Assembly (NCBI GenBank): GCA_905221605.1
Contig: CAJNDS010000391.1
Location: 248,001-312,000, forward strand
Direction: 5' to 3'
From: Symbiodinium natans
Lineage: Eukaryota > Sar > Dinophyceae > Suessiales > Symbiodiniaceae
DNA: 64,000 nt
A model generated the notes under the pieces. The model saw nothing but the letters and a program-made list of their open reading frames with translations. It did not search any database and was not told where the DNA came from. Position 1 is the first letter of the stretch, and each line of letters starts with the position of its first letter. Positions 41,369-51,195 of the stretch are shown here, piece after piece. The position numbers were made by a program, and so were the translations under genes.

Positions 41369-42035
41369 GTGTCGTGGTACTTAAGGCTGTGAAGCTACCG
41401 GTGCTACAAGGCCCGCTTCATCGGTTTTGCGATTCGGCTTCGGGCAAGCTCGTGCAATCGGCAACCTGAGAATGAATCGCCAAATCACGGCTAGAGCCGC
41501 AATAGGGACATGTAGGGTTTAGGGTTTATATAGGGTTTAGGGTTTCGGGTTTAGCGTTTAGGGTTTAGGGTTTAGCTGTTAATTTAGAAGCATTCTGGCC
41601 GGTTTCGTCGTCTAAGTTTTGGCACGATGTACCTCAGACACGCCACAGTTCAAGGGCAGCATTTGTTGCCATGGCAACTAGTGTCCTTGGCAGCAGCCCG
41701 AGATCTTGAGGGGACAGCCACCATACGAAGCCCAAGTTAGCCTACAAGGTATTGTGAAGCCTGCAGCATTTCATCCACTTTGGGCCATGTGAGGCTCGTG
41801 GCATACTTTCCGGTACCATGAACCCCCAGCCAAGCAAGCCATGAACCCCAGGCAACGAAACCTATCGACCCACCGAAAGGGTTTAGGAATATTTACGAGT
41901 ACATTCTGTTTTTAATAACATCAGTGTATATATATAAACATATATATATATACATATGATATTATTAATAAGTATATATATTTATGTCTACATTCTGATT
42001 TCTATTTTCCTCTCCGTGCTATAATCAGAGTGCAG

Positions 42036-42138
42036 ATTCCACGCCGGAGGTGCTCTTGCAATCGTCGGAGACTTGGCCATGGGCCGCCACGACACCACGG
42101 AAGGGGCCAACCCGTCGACAATCTACGTCCCGATTTAG
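42036..42138 (+). CDS. Candidate terminal exon
   Basis: GTGCAG, then [33 protein letters not shown] and TAG, followed at once by a long (TA)n tract at 42155-42262. Confidence 0.6.
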
Positions 42139-42154
42139 TTAATTGCACGAATAC

Positions 42155-42203
42155 ATATATATATATATATGTGTATATATATGTATATATATATATATGT
42201 ATG

Positions 42204-42234
<31 letters not shown>

Positions 42235-42264
42235 GTATGTATATATATATATATATATATACAA
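42155..42264. repeat. (TA)n microsatellite
   Basis: About 110 bases of alternating TA with periodic G/C. It gives false Tyr-Ile frames. A shorter AT-rich tract is at 41920-41985. Confidence 0.97.
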
Positions 42265-42323
42265 GTATAGGGTTGTATTGGTACATTCTGTTATATTTCA
42301 TACTAGTATAGCACTACAATAAG

Positions 42324-42654
42324 GAGCCCTGTAGGCCCTCTTGCGCGTCGTTCAGATGTCATACGCCGTCAAGATCAGAAACTTCGTTTGGTGTTAGCAA
42401 ATGTCAAGGTGCGCATGGCGCACGAAAGTTTCTGTTATTTGAGGAAGCGTTTCATGGTCTACAAACCGGACTTCCCAAGCTTAAGTACCCTGGAAAGCGG
42501 GATGCCCTCAGTGATAGAAGTGCGGGCGTCCGAGTTGCCTGCAAAGTTTTGGCTTCAAGGAAGTTGCAGACATGCGCTGCGTGCGCGTTGTCAAGAGGCA
42601 GACAGGTCCCTCAGATTCTGGAATGGTCGCCTCGAGCATGCACAGGGACCTTGA
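42324..42654 (+). CDS. Candidate long exon with stop
   Basis: One frame is open from an AATAAG acceptor for about 109 codons to TGA, including KVRMAHESFCYLRKRFMVY and SVIEVRASELPAKFWLQ. Possibly more than one exon. No family recognised. Confidence 0.55.
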
Positions 42655-43049
42655 ACATCTCACCCCCAGCCGGCGGCTTCACAAATGAAGAGATGATGGC
42701 CAGGGCGCGCATGCTTCGTTACCGAACATCCTCAACTGCAAGCCCAAAGCCACTTTAATCTTCTATCTTGTGAAGTCCCTGCACGGCGCCGCCCAAGCCA
42801 TCAGCTGCCGCAAATACCGAATGCCAAACAATACCAGATCCTTCAGGGCCTGGCCCAGGCGGAGCGAGCTGGACGTCATCCCTAGAATCCCTAGAAGCGA
42901 TTTAGGGGCTTAGGAGTCTCGGCTTTCTTCATAGAAGAAGTCGAGGATCAGGGTCTTTAGGGCCAAGATTCTGTGCATTCTGGCTGCTCAGACTGATACC
43001 CTGAATCCCGAAAGCCCCCAAGCCCTGAACTCAAATACTGATCTCAGTG

Positions 43050-43149
43050 CAACTCCAACCTGCTGTGCTTGATTTTCGGTTTGCTGGTGCATCTTTTGTT
43101 GGTTGTGGTGTCGGTTCACCTTCAGGAATCGTGGTGCAGAATAGATAAA
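43050..43149 (+). CDS. Candidate terminal exon
   Basis: VQLQPAVLDFRFAGASFVG, then CGVGSPSGIVVQNR and TAA at 43147-43149. It ends about 20 bases before the ATG of the next candidate gene. The opposite strand also has a 76-codon frame. Confidence 0.45.
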
Positions 43150-43169
43150 GGGACAGAAGCCTTTTCAAC

Positions 43170-43253
43170 ATGCCCGCTGCAATAAGACTGCCCGCAAGCC
43201 AGTTCCTCGCCGGGGCGGAGAATGAGAATTCAGACGGCGTTCCCCTAGCTAAG
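43170..43253 (+). CDS. Likely first exon of an unidentified gene
   Basis: ATG, then 28 codons (MPAAIRLPASQFLAGAENE, ending DGVPLAK) and a GTACTC donor. The previous candidate gene ends about 20 bases upstream on the same strand, consistent with tightly packed unidirectional genes. Confidence 0.55.
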
Positions 43254-44650
43254 GTACTCATACGGAGCTTTCTATCTCCCTAAGGCTCCAAATAGCCCAA
43301 AATAGGCATTTTTACAGACCTTAGACCCTGTCTACTTGGAGGTGCATGGTATTTATTAGCCAATTATAACTGTACTTATAACCAACTTATAAGCCCCTTA
43401 AGTGTGCTAATGTCACCTAATGTAGTTATGAGTACAGTTATATGTACAGTTATAATTGTTAATAAGTACCATGAACCTCCAAGTAGGTTACCTTGGGATG
43501 TGCCCCCCGTATCTAACAGTCCTTAATACGGACTATAATACCCCCGTGTGCTAACAGTCCTAAATAGGGACTATAGTCATAAGAACACATGAGGTAAAAC
43601 AATGATCAGGCTCGTCTTTGGATTAGCGGAAAAATCTAGAATTCCAAAGCGTTCCATGGAAAACTGAAGGAAACCTGAGAAAGCTAGGCAAAGCTAGGAG
43701 AAGCTAAGTTAAGCTAAGATAAGCTACGAATTTCCTGGGGTGAAGTATGCCTTTGAAGGGCCTGTACAGAAGATGTCAACAGGAAACTACAGCTTGCCTT
43801 TTCCATCAAAGTTAATCTGAAGTTGCAGCTGTCAGCGCCTGAGGTTTGGGTGTTACTTATAGGTATCGGCCTTACAACCTACGCATTCATACAATACTGA
43901 TTTCTGGCAATCAGAAGTGGACTTTGGTTTTTTTTTGCTAGCCATCGAGGTGCTACGACATTCCTGCCTTCAGACCCCGGCTCGCTAAATCTTTCCTGGA
44001 ATCGGTCCCCGATCTGCTACGAAAGGCTAGAGAAGGCTAGGCAAGGCTAGCAAAAGCTAGCAAAAGCTAGCAAAAGCTGGAAAAAGCTAGAAAAAACTAG
44101 AGAAAGCTAGAAAAAGCTAGAAAAAGCTAAGTTTTTCCCGGTTTTCGGGCAAGCCCCCGGGGCCCCCAGCTAATCGTAAACAACTCTCGCCAATGTTTCC
44201 AAGAGCTTTGGCGACAATAGATTTCCAAATCCCTCATCCCTACAGTCTACGCCCGACAACCCTTCAGCTTTCCAAATCAAAAGGTTTGAGAAATCCCTAA
44301 ATAATCCCTGTTAAATAAGGGTGAACATCTCAAAGGTTACACCCAAAAAAAGGGAACAAACAGTTTAGTTGTTTGTGCTCAGAATAAGTAGGTATAACCC
44401 ATAAAACTGTAGGCAAAGAGGGTCCCAAGTAGGTTACCCCAAAAACGGGGGCCATGAAATTGGGGAACGAGCGCCAGATCAATCAAGGCAGTTGACCTTG
44501 GACCACCTCTGAACTCCCCGGGGCATAGGGTTAATGTAGGGTTTAGGGTTGAGAGGTGTTTAAAAGGGCTTAGGGTTTTGAACTTGACTCGGAATTGGGG
44601 GGGTGGGTATTCCCCAAGATTCCGTGTTTTTTTTTGGGTGTGGGGCGGGG
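43254..44650 (+). other. MITE pair and CTAG-type micro-repeats; no confident exon
   Basis: A complete family-A MITE (43332-43486) is followed directly by a family-B element (43490-43592). Micro-repeats of 9-12 bases built on AAGCTAG occupy 43675-43728 and 44020-44132. A family-C fragment lies at 44385-44425. A protein-like frame KYAFEGPVQKMSTGNYS near 43741-43824 is unsupported. Confidence 0.7.
43332..43486. mobile_element. Family-A MITE, near-complete
   Basis: CTACTTGGAGGTGCATGGTA ... TAAGTACCATGAACCTCC then AAGTAG; both ends intact. Confidence 0.9.
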
Positions 44651-44653
44651 CAG

Positions 44654-44811
44654 ATGAGGGGTACCGCTATTCTGGGGAAACACTTGATTCAGTAAATGTC
44701 AGGATGCAGGGTTCCCCCGACGGGGTTCAGCCTTATGAGTCCAGTGGCATTGCCTTGAGAATACCGTGCCGGGACATCCGGGCACTGTCCATATTCCTGC
44801 CTGCCTCATGA
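44654..44811 (+). CDS. Exon, unidentified protein
   Basis: GGGGCAG, then a frame with DEGYRYSGETLDSVNVRMQG, YESSGIALRIPCRDIRA and a TGA at the end; a donor may precede the stop. Composition is strongly protein-like. Confidence 0.6.
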
Positions 44812-44843
44812 TCATAGCCGCCGGAGTCAGGAGATGGGGATGT

Positions 44844-44977
44844 CCTTGGATGTTCCCCCTTATGCTAACTCAGTCCTTAAATGGGGATTATAGTCCCCCT
44901 ATTATAATCCCAAAAAAGGACTATTAGTAAAAACGTATAAACCCTAAACCCCAAAGTATAAGGGGGAACATCCCAAG
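44844..44977. mobile_element. Family-B MITE containing a telomere-like insert
   Basis: CTTGGATGTTCCCCCTTATG ... AAGGGGGAACATCCCAAG. The right half is interrupted by 'aaaccctaaaccccaaa'. Confidence 0.88.
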
Positions 44978-44998
44978 GGATGCCATTCTTCTTTCCAG

Positions 44999-45097
44999 CG
45001 GCGTGTCTCCGAGTGTGACTCATCTTCCCAAACAGCCTGGGCTGCTCCAACCTTGAGGAGAGCACTTCTTGCCATGTACGAGCTTACGAATCTAGAG
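44999..45097 (+). CDS. Exon, unidentified protein
   Basis: TTCCAG, then RRVSECDSSSQTAWAAPTL and RRALLAMYELTNLE, with a GC donor; 33 codons. The intron after it is almost entirely a family-B MITE (45101-45208). Confidence 0.7.
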
Positions 45098-45100
45098 GCC

Positions 45101-45208
45101 TGAGGCGGATGTTCCCCCTAATACTGACCATCCTTTATAGGGATAATACAAAAAGGGGGTACTATAATCCCAGTTAAGGACTGTTCGTATAAGAGGGAGC
45201 ATCTCAAG
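45101..45208. mobile_element. Family-B MITE forming most of an intron
   Basis: GCGGATGTTCCCCCTAATAC ... AAGAGGGAGCATCTCAAG. The donor (GAG before GCCTGA) lies three bases before it, and the element's own AAG can serve as acceptor for WQKTEDHE at 45209-45233. Confidence 0.8.
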
Positions 45209-45419
45209 ATGGCAGAAGACTGAAGACCATGAGGTGCTCTCAACTTGGAGAAGTGCTCACAAAGCGTGTCTGTGTTTTTTTAAATCCAACGACGTGGGGG
45301 GGGGGGGGGGGGGCTCCCTCACTATACCTCAGGCGGATATGGGGATGTTTGCGACTTAGGGTTTATAAAGAATGTACAAGTATAATATAACAAATATAAA
45401 TATGTATATAAATAGATAA

Positions 45420-45515
45420 ATACATATATATATATATATATGCACAGATGTAGATATATATATATATATATACGCATGCATACATACATACATACATATA
45501 TATATATATATATTC
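45420..45515. repeat. (TA)n/(CATA)n microsatellite
   Basis: AT-rich dinucleotide and tetranucleotide tracts in an intron. Another lies at 45930-45995. Confidence 0.95.
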
Positions 45516-45640
45516 ATTGCCCCCCTGAAGCAGAGACTGCGTTCCACAAAGTCGCAAGGCCGTTTCGGGATCATTCTGAGACAAGGTTGTCCCGAAGCAT
45601 CCATTGAAAGCCTGACCCCACATCGCTCTCTCCCCCGACA

Positions 45641-45930
45641 GCCAACGAGTTCGGCATGTGTCATGTCATGCTCTCAAAGACTTCCCTACTGGGAGGGGCG
45701 GCGAGTTCTGAAAAGCAGGCGCTCGTCCTGGACCCATGGACCCTAGACCCTAAACTAAACCCTATAACAAGGGTGGAGAAAGGAGCACGGCATTTCAGCC
45801 ATGATGGTTCGTACGACCTACAGACAACTAAACTAGAACCTGCTTTTCTGAGTTTGATGGCCCCTCCCTCGACAGGGCCACTGCTGTCACACCCAGCTGG
45901 GCCTTACAAACTTGATTGCCATACCGCCGC
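45641..45930 (+). CDS. Candidate coding stretch
   Basis: After CCGACAG, NEFGMCHVMLSKTSLLGGAA and ARHFSHDGSYDLQTTKLEP are in one open frame that also runs through a degenerate telomere-like piece at 45745-45772. It may be two exons with a short intron between. Confidence 0.5.
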
Positions 45931-46527
45931 ATATATATATATATATACATATATATATGTATATATACGCATATATATGCACATACATATATGTTTGTAT
46001 GCTCACATTACATCCAGCCATCGGTTTCCCGCATTCTCTGGTGCCTTGGGTGAAAGGCGTAGCGGTCCTGTCGAAACAGCGCTCCTCAGCGGAAAAAAGA
46101 GTTAGCACGTGCAATTGCTTGTTTCGCATCGAGCAAGACTCTTGCAGCAAGACGTTTCGCTTTCTTTTGGGCGTTTCAATCTGTCCCGCATTAGGTGTAT
46201 GGGCTTTCGACCCGAACGGGCTACTTTCATGCTTGGGCTGCCTATACGCGTAGTCCCATGCCACGCTGCAGATTCATGGTCCGGCTCGCACTTGTTGTTT
46301 GGTCAGTGAGTGTTGCCATCATTGCTGACTGCCACTGTCGAGTACACAGTCGCAGACGAGCAGCACCAGCAAGCACATAAGATGGACTCAGATTGACTGG
46401 GATCCTCCCTTCAAGCCATTTGCACCCCCCAAGGACCACCACAAGACTAAACAACCTACAGGACCTGCACTTTTATTACTAAGCTGAGCTTGCACTAAGC
46501 AACCCACACACGCACACTCGCACCAGC

Positions 46528-46634
46528 ACTGGAGATTGCAAACCCTGTGGTCATTGACGTGTCTACAAGACTGGACCGGATTTGTTTGGAATTGGCGGCC
46601 GCCGCATGCGACCACACCACTGGGCTTGCATGTT
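46528..46634 (+). CDS. Exon, unidentified protein
   Basis: CTGGAG, then IANPVVIDVSTRLDRICLE and LAAAACDHTTGL, with a GC donor. Helical. Confidence 0.6.
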
Positions 46635-46743
46635 TTCCAGAAGATCGAGGTGGCCTGCTTTGCTGCTTCTAGCCCCGAATTCTGCCCCCGAATTCTGCAG
46701 TCCCCGCGCGAATCACAGCATGTGCATCTTGGGTCATCTTGGG

Positions 46744-47050
46744 CTTGACGTATGGGGTCAGTCATGGAGCCGTGGCGAGAGTGCGACATGTGCGGCAAGG
46801 GCTTGTCTATAACTTTTGCCTTGAGACAAAGGTTTCGAAGCCCCAACACACACGAAGCCGAGTTGGCCTAGTTCTTCCCATGCTGGAGGCTGCACTGAGC
46901 TTGGCCCATGGGCCTGAAGCTTACACCGCGCATGCAGTTGACAAGTCCGTGAAGCTTGGGGCCGGGGCTTACGTCAGTGGGCTTTCATATTTGAAGGTTG
47001 GTGGGCAAGATGTGGGCCTCAGTGACATTGAATTGAAGGAGCTGGAGTGA
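46744..47050 (+). CDS. Likely terminal exon(s) of an unidentified gene
   Basis: The frame includes HVRQGLVYNFCLETK, then EAYTAHAVDKSVKLGAGAYV, LKVGGQDVGLSDIELK and ELE-TGA. A GT donor before GTTTCG and a CTGGAG acceptor could remove 56-57 bases, but the frame is also open without it. This probably ends the gene that starts near 43.17 kb. Confidence 0.65.
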
Positions 47051-47344
47051 AAGAGTTGCAGTGGATGGCAAACTACACTAAACACGCAGAAAGAAATAGG
47101 CTTTACTGGAGCTCTGAGTTTGAATGGCCTGAAAACCAAACATCATTTTGTCAGCTTGAGGTTCCCTTGAGACATTGATATGGGGTCCTTGCCTAGGGGG
47201 AAGCGTGCGCAGGGGTTTGAAGGCCGTAGACCCACCCACATATACACACACACACACACCGTCCTTTGCAGAAGCCTTAAGCATGACTTATGAAAGCCGC
47301 CTTTTACATTCTTGTAGGAAACTAGAGCCCCCTTAGATTGTTTG

Positions 47345-47392
47345 TTATTTGTTATAAATAAATAAATAAATAAATAGATATATATATATATA
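47345..47392. repeat. (AAAT)n/(TA)n microsatellite
   Basis: Simple repeat between the gene end at 47050 and the next exon group. Confidence 0.95.
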
Positions 47393-47697
47393 TAATCCAA
47401 GGGAATAGTCAAAATACTATCTTTATTCAGAGGGGAGTAGGGAAAACCCATTAGCTGCAATTGCTGCGGTTCCTCACGCAGCCTCTGCATTTTCCGGTTG
47501 AAACACATGGTACCTTTCGCACACCTCCTGAGTTGACAGCTCTTGAACAACCAGACCAAACTAAGGGTTTGCGGTTTGGGGTTTAGGGTTTAGGGTTCAG
47601 GGTTTAGGGTTTAGGGTTTAGGGTTTAGGACACCCACGGAAGTCCGGATGCAAGAAGGGCTTATATTGGGTTTGGGGACACCCTGTCCAGGAACCAG

Positions 47698-47764
47698 GCT
47701 GAATGCCATTCGCGAGGCATGTCGCCTTACGCCCGACGAGAGATCCGAGGATACCTCCGTTCAG
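47698..47764 (+). CDS. cNMP protein exon, N-terminal helix
   Basis: LNAIREACRLTPDERSEDTS then VQ. Alveolate cNMP proteins have a similar 'P-x-E-R-(T/S)-E-(E/D)' helix before the first fold. Just downstream lies a complete MITE (47777-47922). Confidence 0.65.
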
Positions 47765-47776
47765 TTGGCCACCATG

Positions 47777-47922
47777 GCTACTATTTGCTCAAGAAACCAC
47801 CCCAAAAATCGAAATATGCGTTCTTTAAGGGTAGTATAGGGATAAAATGGAAATATTCTTCCCTTACGGGAAATATGGGGATTACTATCTTGTATGTTTT
47901 GGGGTTCTTGAGCAAATAGTGG
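47777..47922. mobile_element. Family-D MITE
   Basis: Inverted ends CTACTATTTGCTCAAGAAACC and GGGTTCTTGAGCAAATAG with palindromic AT-rich core. One copy seen in the window. Confidence 0.85.
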
Positions 47923-48477
47923 ATGTTTACCAAAGATGCATTTTATATAGAAAGTTGCAATTCGGTAGTTGCATTACAAGCGATCTGTCCAGTAGAGCTG
48001 CTGAATTCACCACGCTCTTTCGGCCATCGTGTTCCAGAGAATACCGCAGCATTTAGTTGCAAAGTATGGTTACGTAAACTATATACGATTCCTATCTACA
48101 AGACTGAGAACATTTATAAGACTGATAAGAGTCAAAGCCATCATCAGAATGGTAATCGTTATCAGAATCATGGTAGTAGTTCTTCTAAGAGTTCTGGCCG
48201 GCTAAACAGTTTCAAAAAAAAAACTTCTAAGAAGCATTCTACCCGTTCTTATGTCGTTCCCCGGGACTTCCTGCTGCAAGTTCAGGCAGAGGCAGCCTCA
48301 AGAAGGTTTGCCATTGTTCAAATTCCCCGAAGGCATGATTTTGCAGTTGCCATGTCGACAATTAACACTCTTATCATCAACAGAATTATGATGAGTATTG
48401 TGGATATTGCAATAGAAGCAAAGTTGTGGGCTCAGGCGGGGGCACCCTCACAGCAGAATGCAAAGAAAGCAAGCTGA
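47923..48477 (+). CDS. 184-codon AT-rich ORF inside the cNMP gene
   Basis: The longest non-repetitive frame not tied to a simple repeat. It begins right after the family-D MITE. It has a polar Ser/Lys/Asn/His-rich middle (NRYQNHGSSSSKSSG) and a more ordered C-terminal half (PRDFLLQVQAEAASRRFAIV). Base composition is lower in G+C than the neighbouring exons. It may be a disordered insert exon, a nested gene or the remains of an element. A competing frame near 48291 reads PLFKFPEGMILQ. Confidence 0.4.
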   Translation: MFTKDAFYIESCNSVVALQAICPVELLNSPRSFGHRVPENTAAFSCKVWLRKLYTIPIYKTENIYKTDKSQSHHQNGNRYQNHGSSSSKSSGRLNSFKKKTSKKHSTRSYVVPRDFLLQVQAEAASRRFAIVQIPRRHDFAVAMSTINTLIINRIMMSIVDIAIEAKLWAQAGAPSQQNAKKAS

Positions 48478-48796
48478 AGAGAACGTGTCTACCTTCTTAT
48501 GACTCCTTATCGACATGCTTTTTGCTTGGTGGATCCCCTGTGCAGGACAACATTAACGACGTCCTCGAGTTTGCCAGACCCTCGGGTTTACAACCAGTGT
48601 AGCTTTCAGAGTTCAGGAGTTCGAGTGAAGTGTGTTCGAGTCTGAGTTCCGAATTCACGGACTCGAAATGTTCCCTCAACATCACCGGGGAAATTCTGAC
48701 AAGCTCTTGCAAGACGGCAATCTGCGGTTCAAGTTCGAGTACTGCAGGTGGTACAGATGGATTCTGGCAGTAAGGCACTAAGTGAAGCTGACGCAG

Positions 48797-48877
48797 GTCC
48801 GCGATGTAAAGTTCTTCGCCAAGCTCACCAACTTGCAGCAAAAGTCTTTGCCTGGGCCTTTCAAGAACTGCTTGGAG
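48797..48877 (+). CDS. cNMP protein exon, helix before fold 1
   Basis: VRDVKFFAKLTNLQQKSL, then PGPFKNCLE. It matches 'L-x-x-V-x-F-F-x-x-L'. The donor GAG before GTTCAT lies inside the left inverted end of a family-A MITE. Confidence 0.85.
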
Positions 48878-48967
48878 GTTCATGGTACTTACTAACCAAT
48901 TCTAACTGTACTTATAGCCATATTAGGGCACTGAAGGGGCTTCTAATAAGTACCATGAACCTCCAAG
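48871..48967. mobile_element. Family-A MITE overlapping a 5' splice site
   Basis: CTTGGAGGTTCATGGTACTT ... AAGTACCATGAACCTCCAAG, perfect 20-base inverted ends. The first 7 bases are the last bases of the exon, and the GT at 48878 is the donor. Confidence 0.9.
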
Positions 48968-49191
48968 TGGCTCATGCGTCCGCAAGGTGGTGTGCGTGAG
49001 ATCTTGTTCACGAGACGTCACGCACTTTCTGGTCACACCTAGCTACCTTTCACCGGCAAGAGTGCTTGATGTCCCTCTTAAGGCATGCTGAGGCGCAACA
49101 CTGTTTAGAATTTAGGGTTTAGGGTGTAGGGAGTAGGGTTTAGGGTTTAGGGTTTAGGTGTTGCATCTCAAAAATGGCCACGAGGTGCAAG

Positions 49192-49256
49192 ACTATGACA
49201 ATCGAGTCTTTCGATCCTCGCCAGAACATCTTCGAGGTCGGAGATGTGGGAGACAA
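49192..49256 (+). CDS. cNMP protein exon, fold 1 beta-2/3
   Basis: TMTIESFDPRQNIFEVGDV-GD plus AA. It fits 'F-x-x-G-x-x-I-F-x-x-G-D-x-G-D'. The GC donor (AA before GCGCGG) closes the phase with 49466. Confidence 0.88.
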
Positions 49257-49465
49257 GCGCGGGCCCCATGGGTGGGAGAGGATGTTCGTTCCGCCACGGA
49301 TATGAGCTCCCGAGAAGCATAATAATCAAGCAAGATTAGATGGCTTCTGCACTTAAGGGTTTAGGGTTGATGGTTTCTTGCATTTAGGAGGGTTTTTAGA
49401 AGGTCATCTACAGGTTTTGAGAGAGAGCGAGTTCAACAGGCTATTGGAGTTTTACGACTGCCCAG

Positions 49466-49517
49466 AGTCTCGCCTCTGAGATACTACATCATCCTGACCG
49501 GCAGCGTTAGCGTTCAG
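49466..49517 (+). CDS. cNMP protein exon, fold 1 beta-4
   Basis: VSPLRYYIILTGSVSVQ after GCCCAG; donor GTCGGG (a longer read-through is open). It matches 'F-Y-(I/V)-I-L-x-G-x-V-x-V'. Confidence 0.9.
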
Positions 49518-49734
49518 GTCGGGTCCTCGGACGAGGCTTTTGCAACCCGCGGCTTTTTCCAAGCCCCTAAACCGTAAACCCTAATCCCTAAACCCTAAAC
49601 CCTAAACCCTAAACCTATCAAAGTGCCCATTCTTGACCAAGGTCCCTGTGCCCAACACGCCTTGTCCGAATGGGATACACACAGTCAGGCCGGTCACCTC
49701 CAGTATCTGCCTGGGACTCTCTCTTTACCTACAG

Positions 49735-49932
49735 GTTAGTACTCACTACCCTTAAGCAGTACCCTTAATTAGTATATATGACCCAGAAAACAGTACCGTT
49801 AACGAAAGAGAGAGAACCCATAAAACAGTAGGAATTCCCGTTGCTTGGTAGGTATAGCCCATAAAACAGTAGTAACTGCCCCTAGTGAGTAGGTATAACC
49901 CAGAAAACTGTAGGTAAAGAGGGCTCCAGGTG
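49735..49932. mobile_element. Family-C MITE cluster
   Basis: Three or four partial copies of the family-C core (AACCCATAAAACAGTAG and variants) in tandem, ending 'aaagagggctccag'. Confidence 0.75.
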
Positions 49933-50009
49933 AAACTTCTCTGACCTGTCACGTCAGTAACTCAGTTAGGAGGTTCCTTGAGGATGTCGCGTTAAAGCAT
50001 CCTAAGGCG

Positions 50010-50535
50010 ATTAAGACGATTCAGGCTGCATAGGGTTTAGGGCAACTCCGGGCGAAGTGGCAAGCCTGTTGCCTTGAGGATGTCGCCAGCTTTGTGGTGC
50101 TTTACTGTAACTTTAGATCCGTAGATTTTTTGGGTTTATTGGGTGTCCTAAGAAGTCAGCTAAAAGTTTAGTTTTTTTCTACCCTCCTAAGTGCAGCCAA
50201 GCCAGTAGGTCGAAGCGCCCTTGAGATCCTCCACGGCCAGGTGTGACTGCAAGAATCGGCCCCTCGAGACGACGGTGTTCCTGGCCAAGGCTGGCAGAGA
50301 AGGTCTCAGGGGCTCTGGGGTTGTGCGGCTCAGCTTCGTTTGGGCTTTTAGGCTTAGGGTTGAGATCTCATGGCACTTTGCGGGGTTAGGCTTTGGGGGT
50401 TGGTTGATCTGCATTCGTCCATGCTCGGGTGCTTTTGAAGACGATTGTGGACTACAAGTCTTCGTTGTTCGTTGCTTTGCATCTTGCCTCCGGGGTATAT
50501 CGGATGTTTCTCATTCTACGATCAGTCCTCAGTAG
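50010..50535 (+). other. cNMP intron, candidate exon near 50242-50330
   Basis: After GGCCAG a frame RCDCKNRPLETTVFLAKAG looks coding and could fill the loop between beta-strands of fold 1, but no boundary is certain. The rest of the interval shows no exon. Confidence 0.4.
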
Positions 50536-50553
50536 GGATTGCAAGACTTGGAG
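50536..50553 (+). CDS. cNMP protein micro-exon
   Basis: GLQDLE between AGTAG and GTTCAT. The donor is the left end of a family-A element. It joins in frame to SKDEDLHMAAWQG at 50718. The placement rests on the phase and on the element geometry matching 48877. Confidence 0.6.
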
Positions 50554-50717
50554 GTTCATGGTACTTATTAACCAAGAATCATTGTACTTATAGCTGTACT
50601 TCTAACACATCTTATAACCACATCAGGGCACTTATGGGATCTTATGGGGCAAGTAGGGTGGGGGGGGGGTACTATAACCCCTATAAGAACTGTTAGTGTA
50701 AGGGGCAACATCCCAAG
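50554..50717 (+). mobile_element. Chimeric family-A/family-B element forming an intron
   Basis: Starts with the family-A left end (GTTCATGGTACTTATTAACC) and finishes with the family-B right end (GTAAGGGGCAACATCCCAAG). The first GT and the last AG of the chimera are the splice sites flanking cNMP exons. Confidence 0.75.
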
Positions 50718-50815
50718 TCAAAAGATGAAGACTTGCACATGGCCGCGTGGCAGGGGAGCGGTTTCGGCGAGTTGGCGCTGCAGTCGGACCAGCCAAGGCT
50801 CCTTGTGCTTGGGCG
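50718..50815 (+). CDS. cNMP protein exon, phosphate-binding cassette
   Basis: SKDEDLHMAAWQGSGFGELA, then LQSDQPRLLVLG and two bases; donor GTTGAA. F-G-E-L-A-L ... P-R is the cNMP signature, with the Glu contacting the ribose and the Arg the phosphate. Confidence 0.93.
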
Positions 50816-51100
50816 GTTGAAATTAGTATTGCTATCATTATTATTCTGTTTACTATGATTACTATTACTACTATTATTATTATTATTATGAAAATATGGG
50901 TTGTCTCTTCGTCTTGCCGGCTGTTGTAGTTGGTGTGTGTGTGTGGGCAAATGTTGGATGATGTGGGTTCACTGGAAGGTTGACCTATGTTTGGGCAGGG
51001 GGTTTGGATTCAGGGGAACCCACCACGCAGCCGGCGAAAGCCTCTGGCGCCTCTAGTCTAGCCTCAACATGCTAACTTGTGACTCCGGCCAGCAACGCAG

Positions 51101-51123
51101 GGTGTCTAGAATTCGGTGATCTT
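51101..51123 (+). CDS. cNMP protein exon, fold 2 cassette
   Basis: CLEFGDL after AACGCAG, followed by GCCCTAAA: a GC donor that opens a telomere-like array. F-G-D-x-A-L is a common alveolate variant of F-G-E-L-A-L. Confidence 0.65.
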
Positions 51124-51195
51124 GCCCTAAACCCTAAACCCCAAACCCCAAACCCTAAACCCGAAACCCTAGACCGCAAGATTCCTGTCCCTCAG

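Noticed and set aside
45356-45664. Minus ORFs with Tyr-Ile repeats
   Set aside because: (TA)n microsatellite translation.
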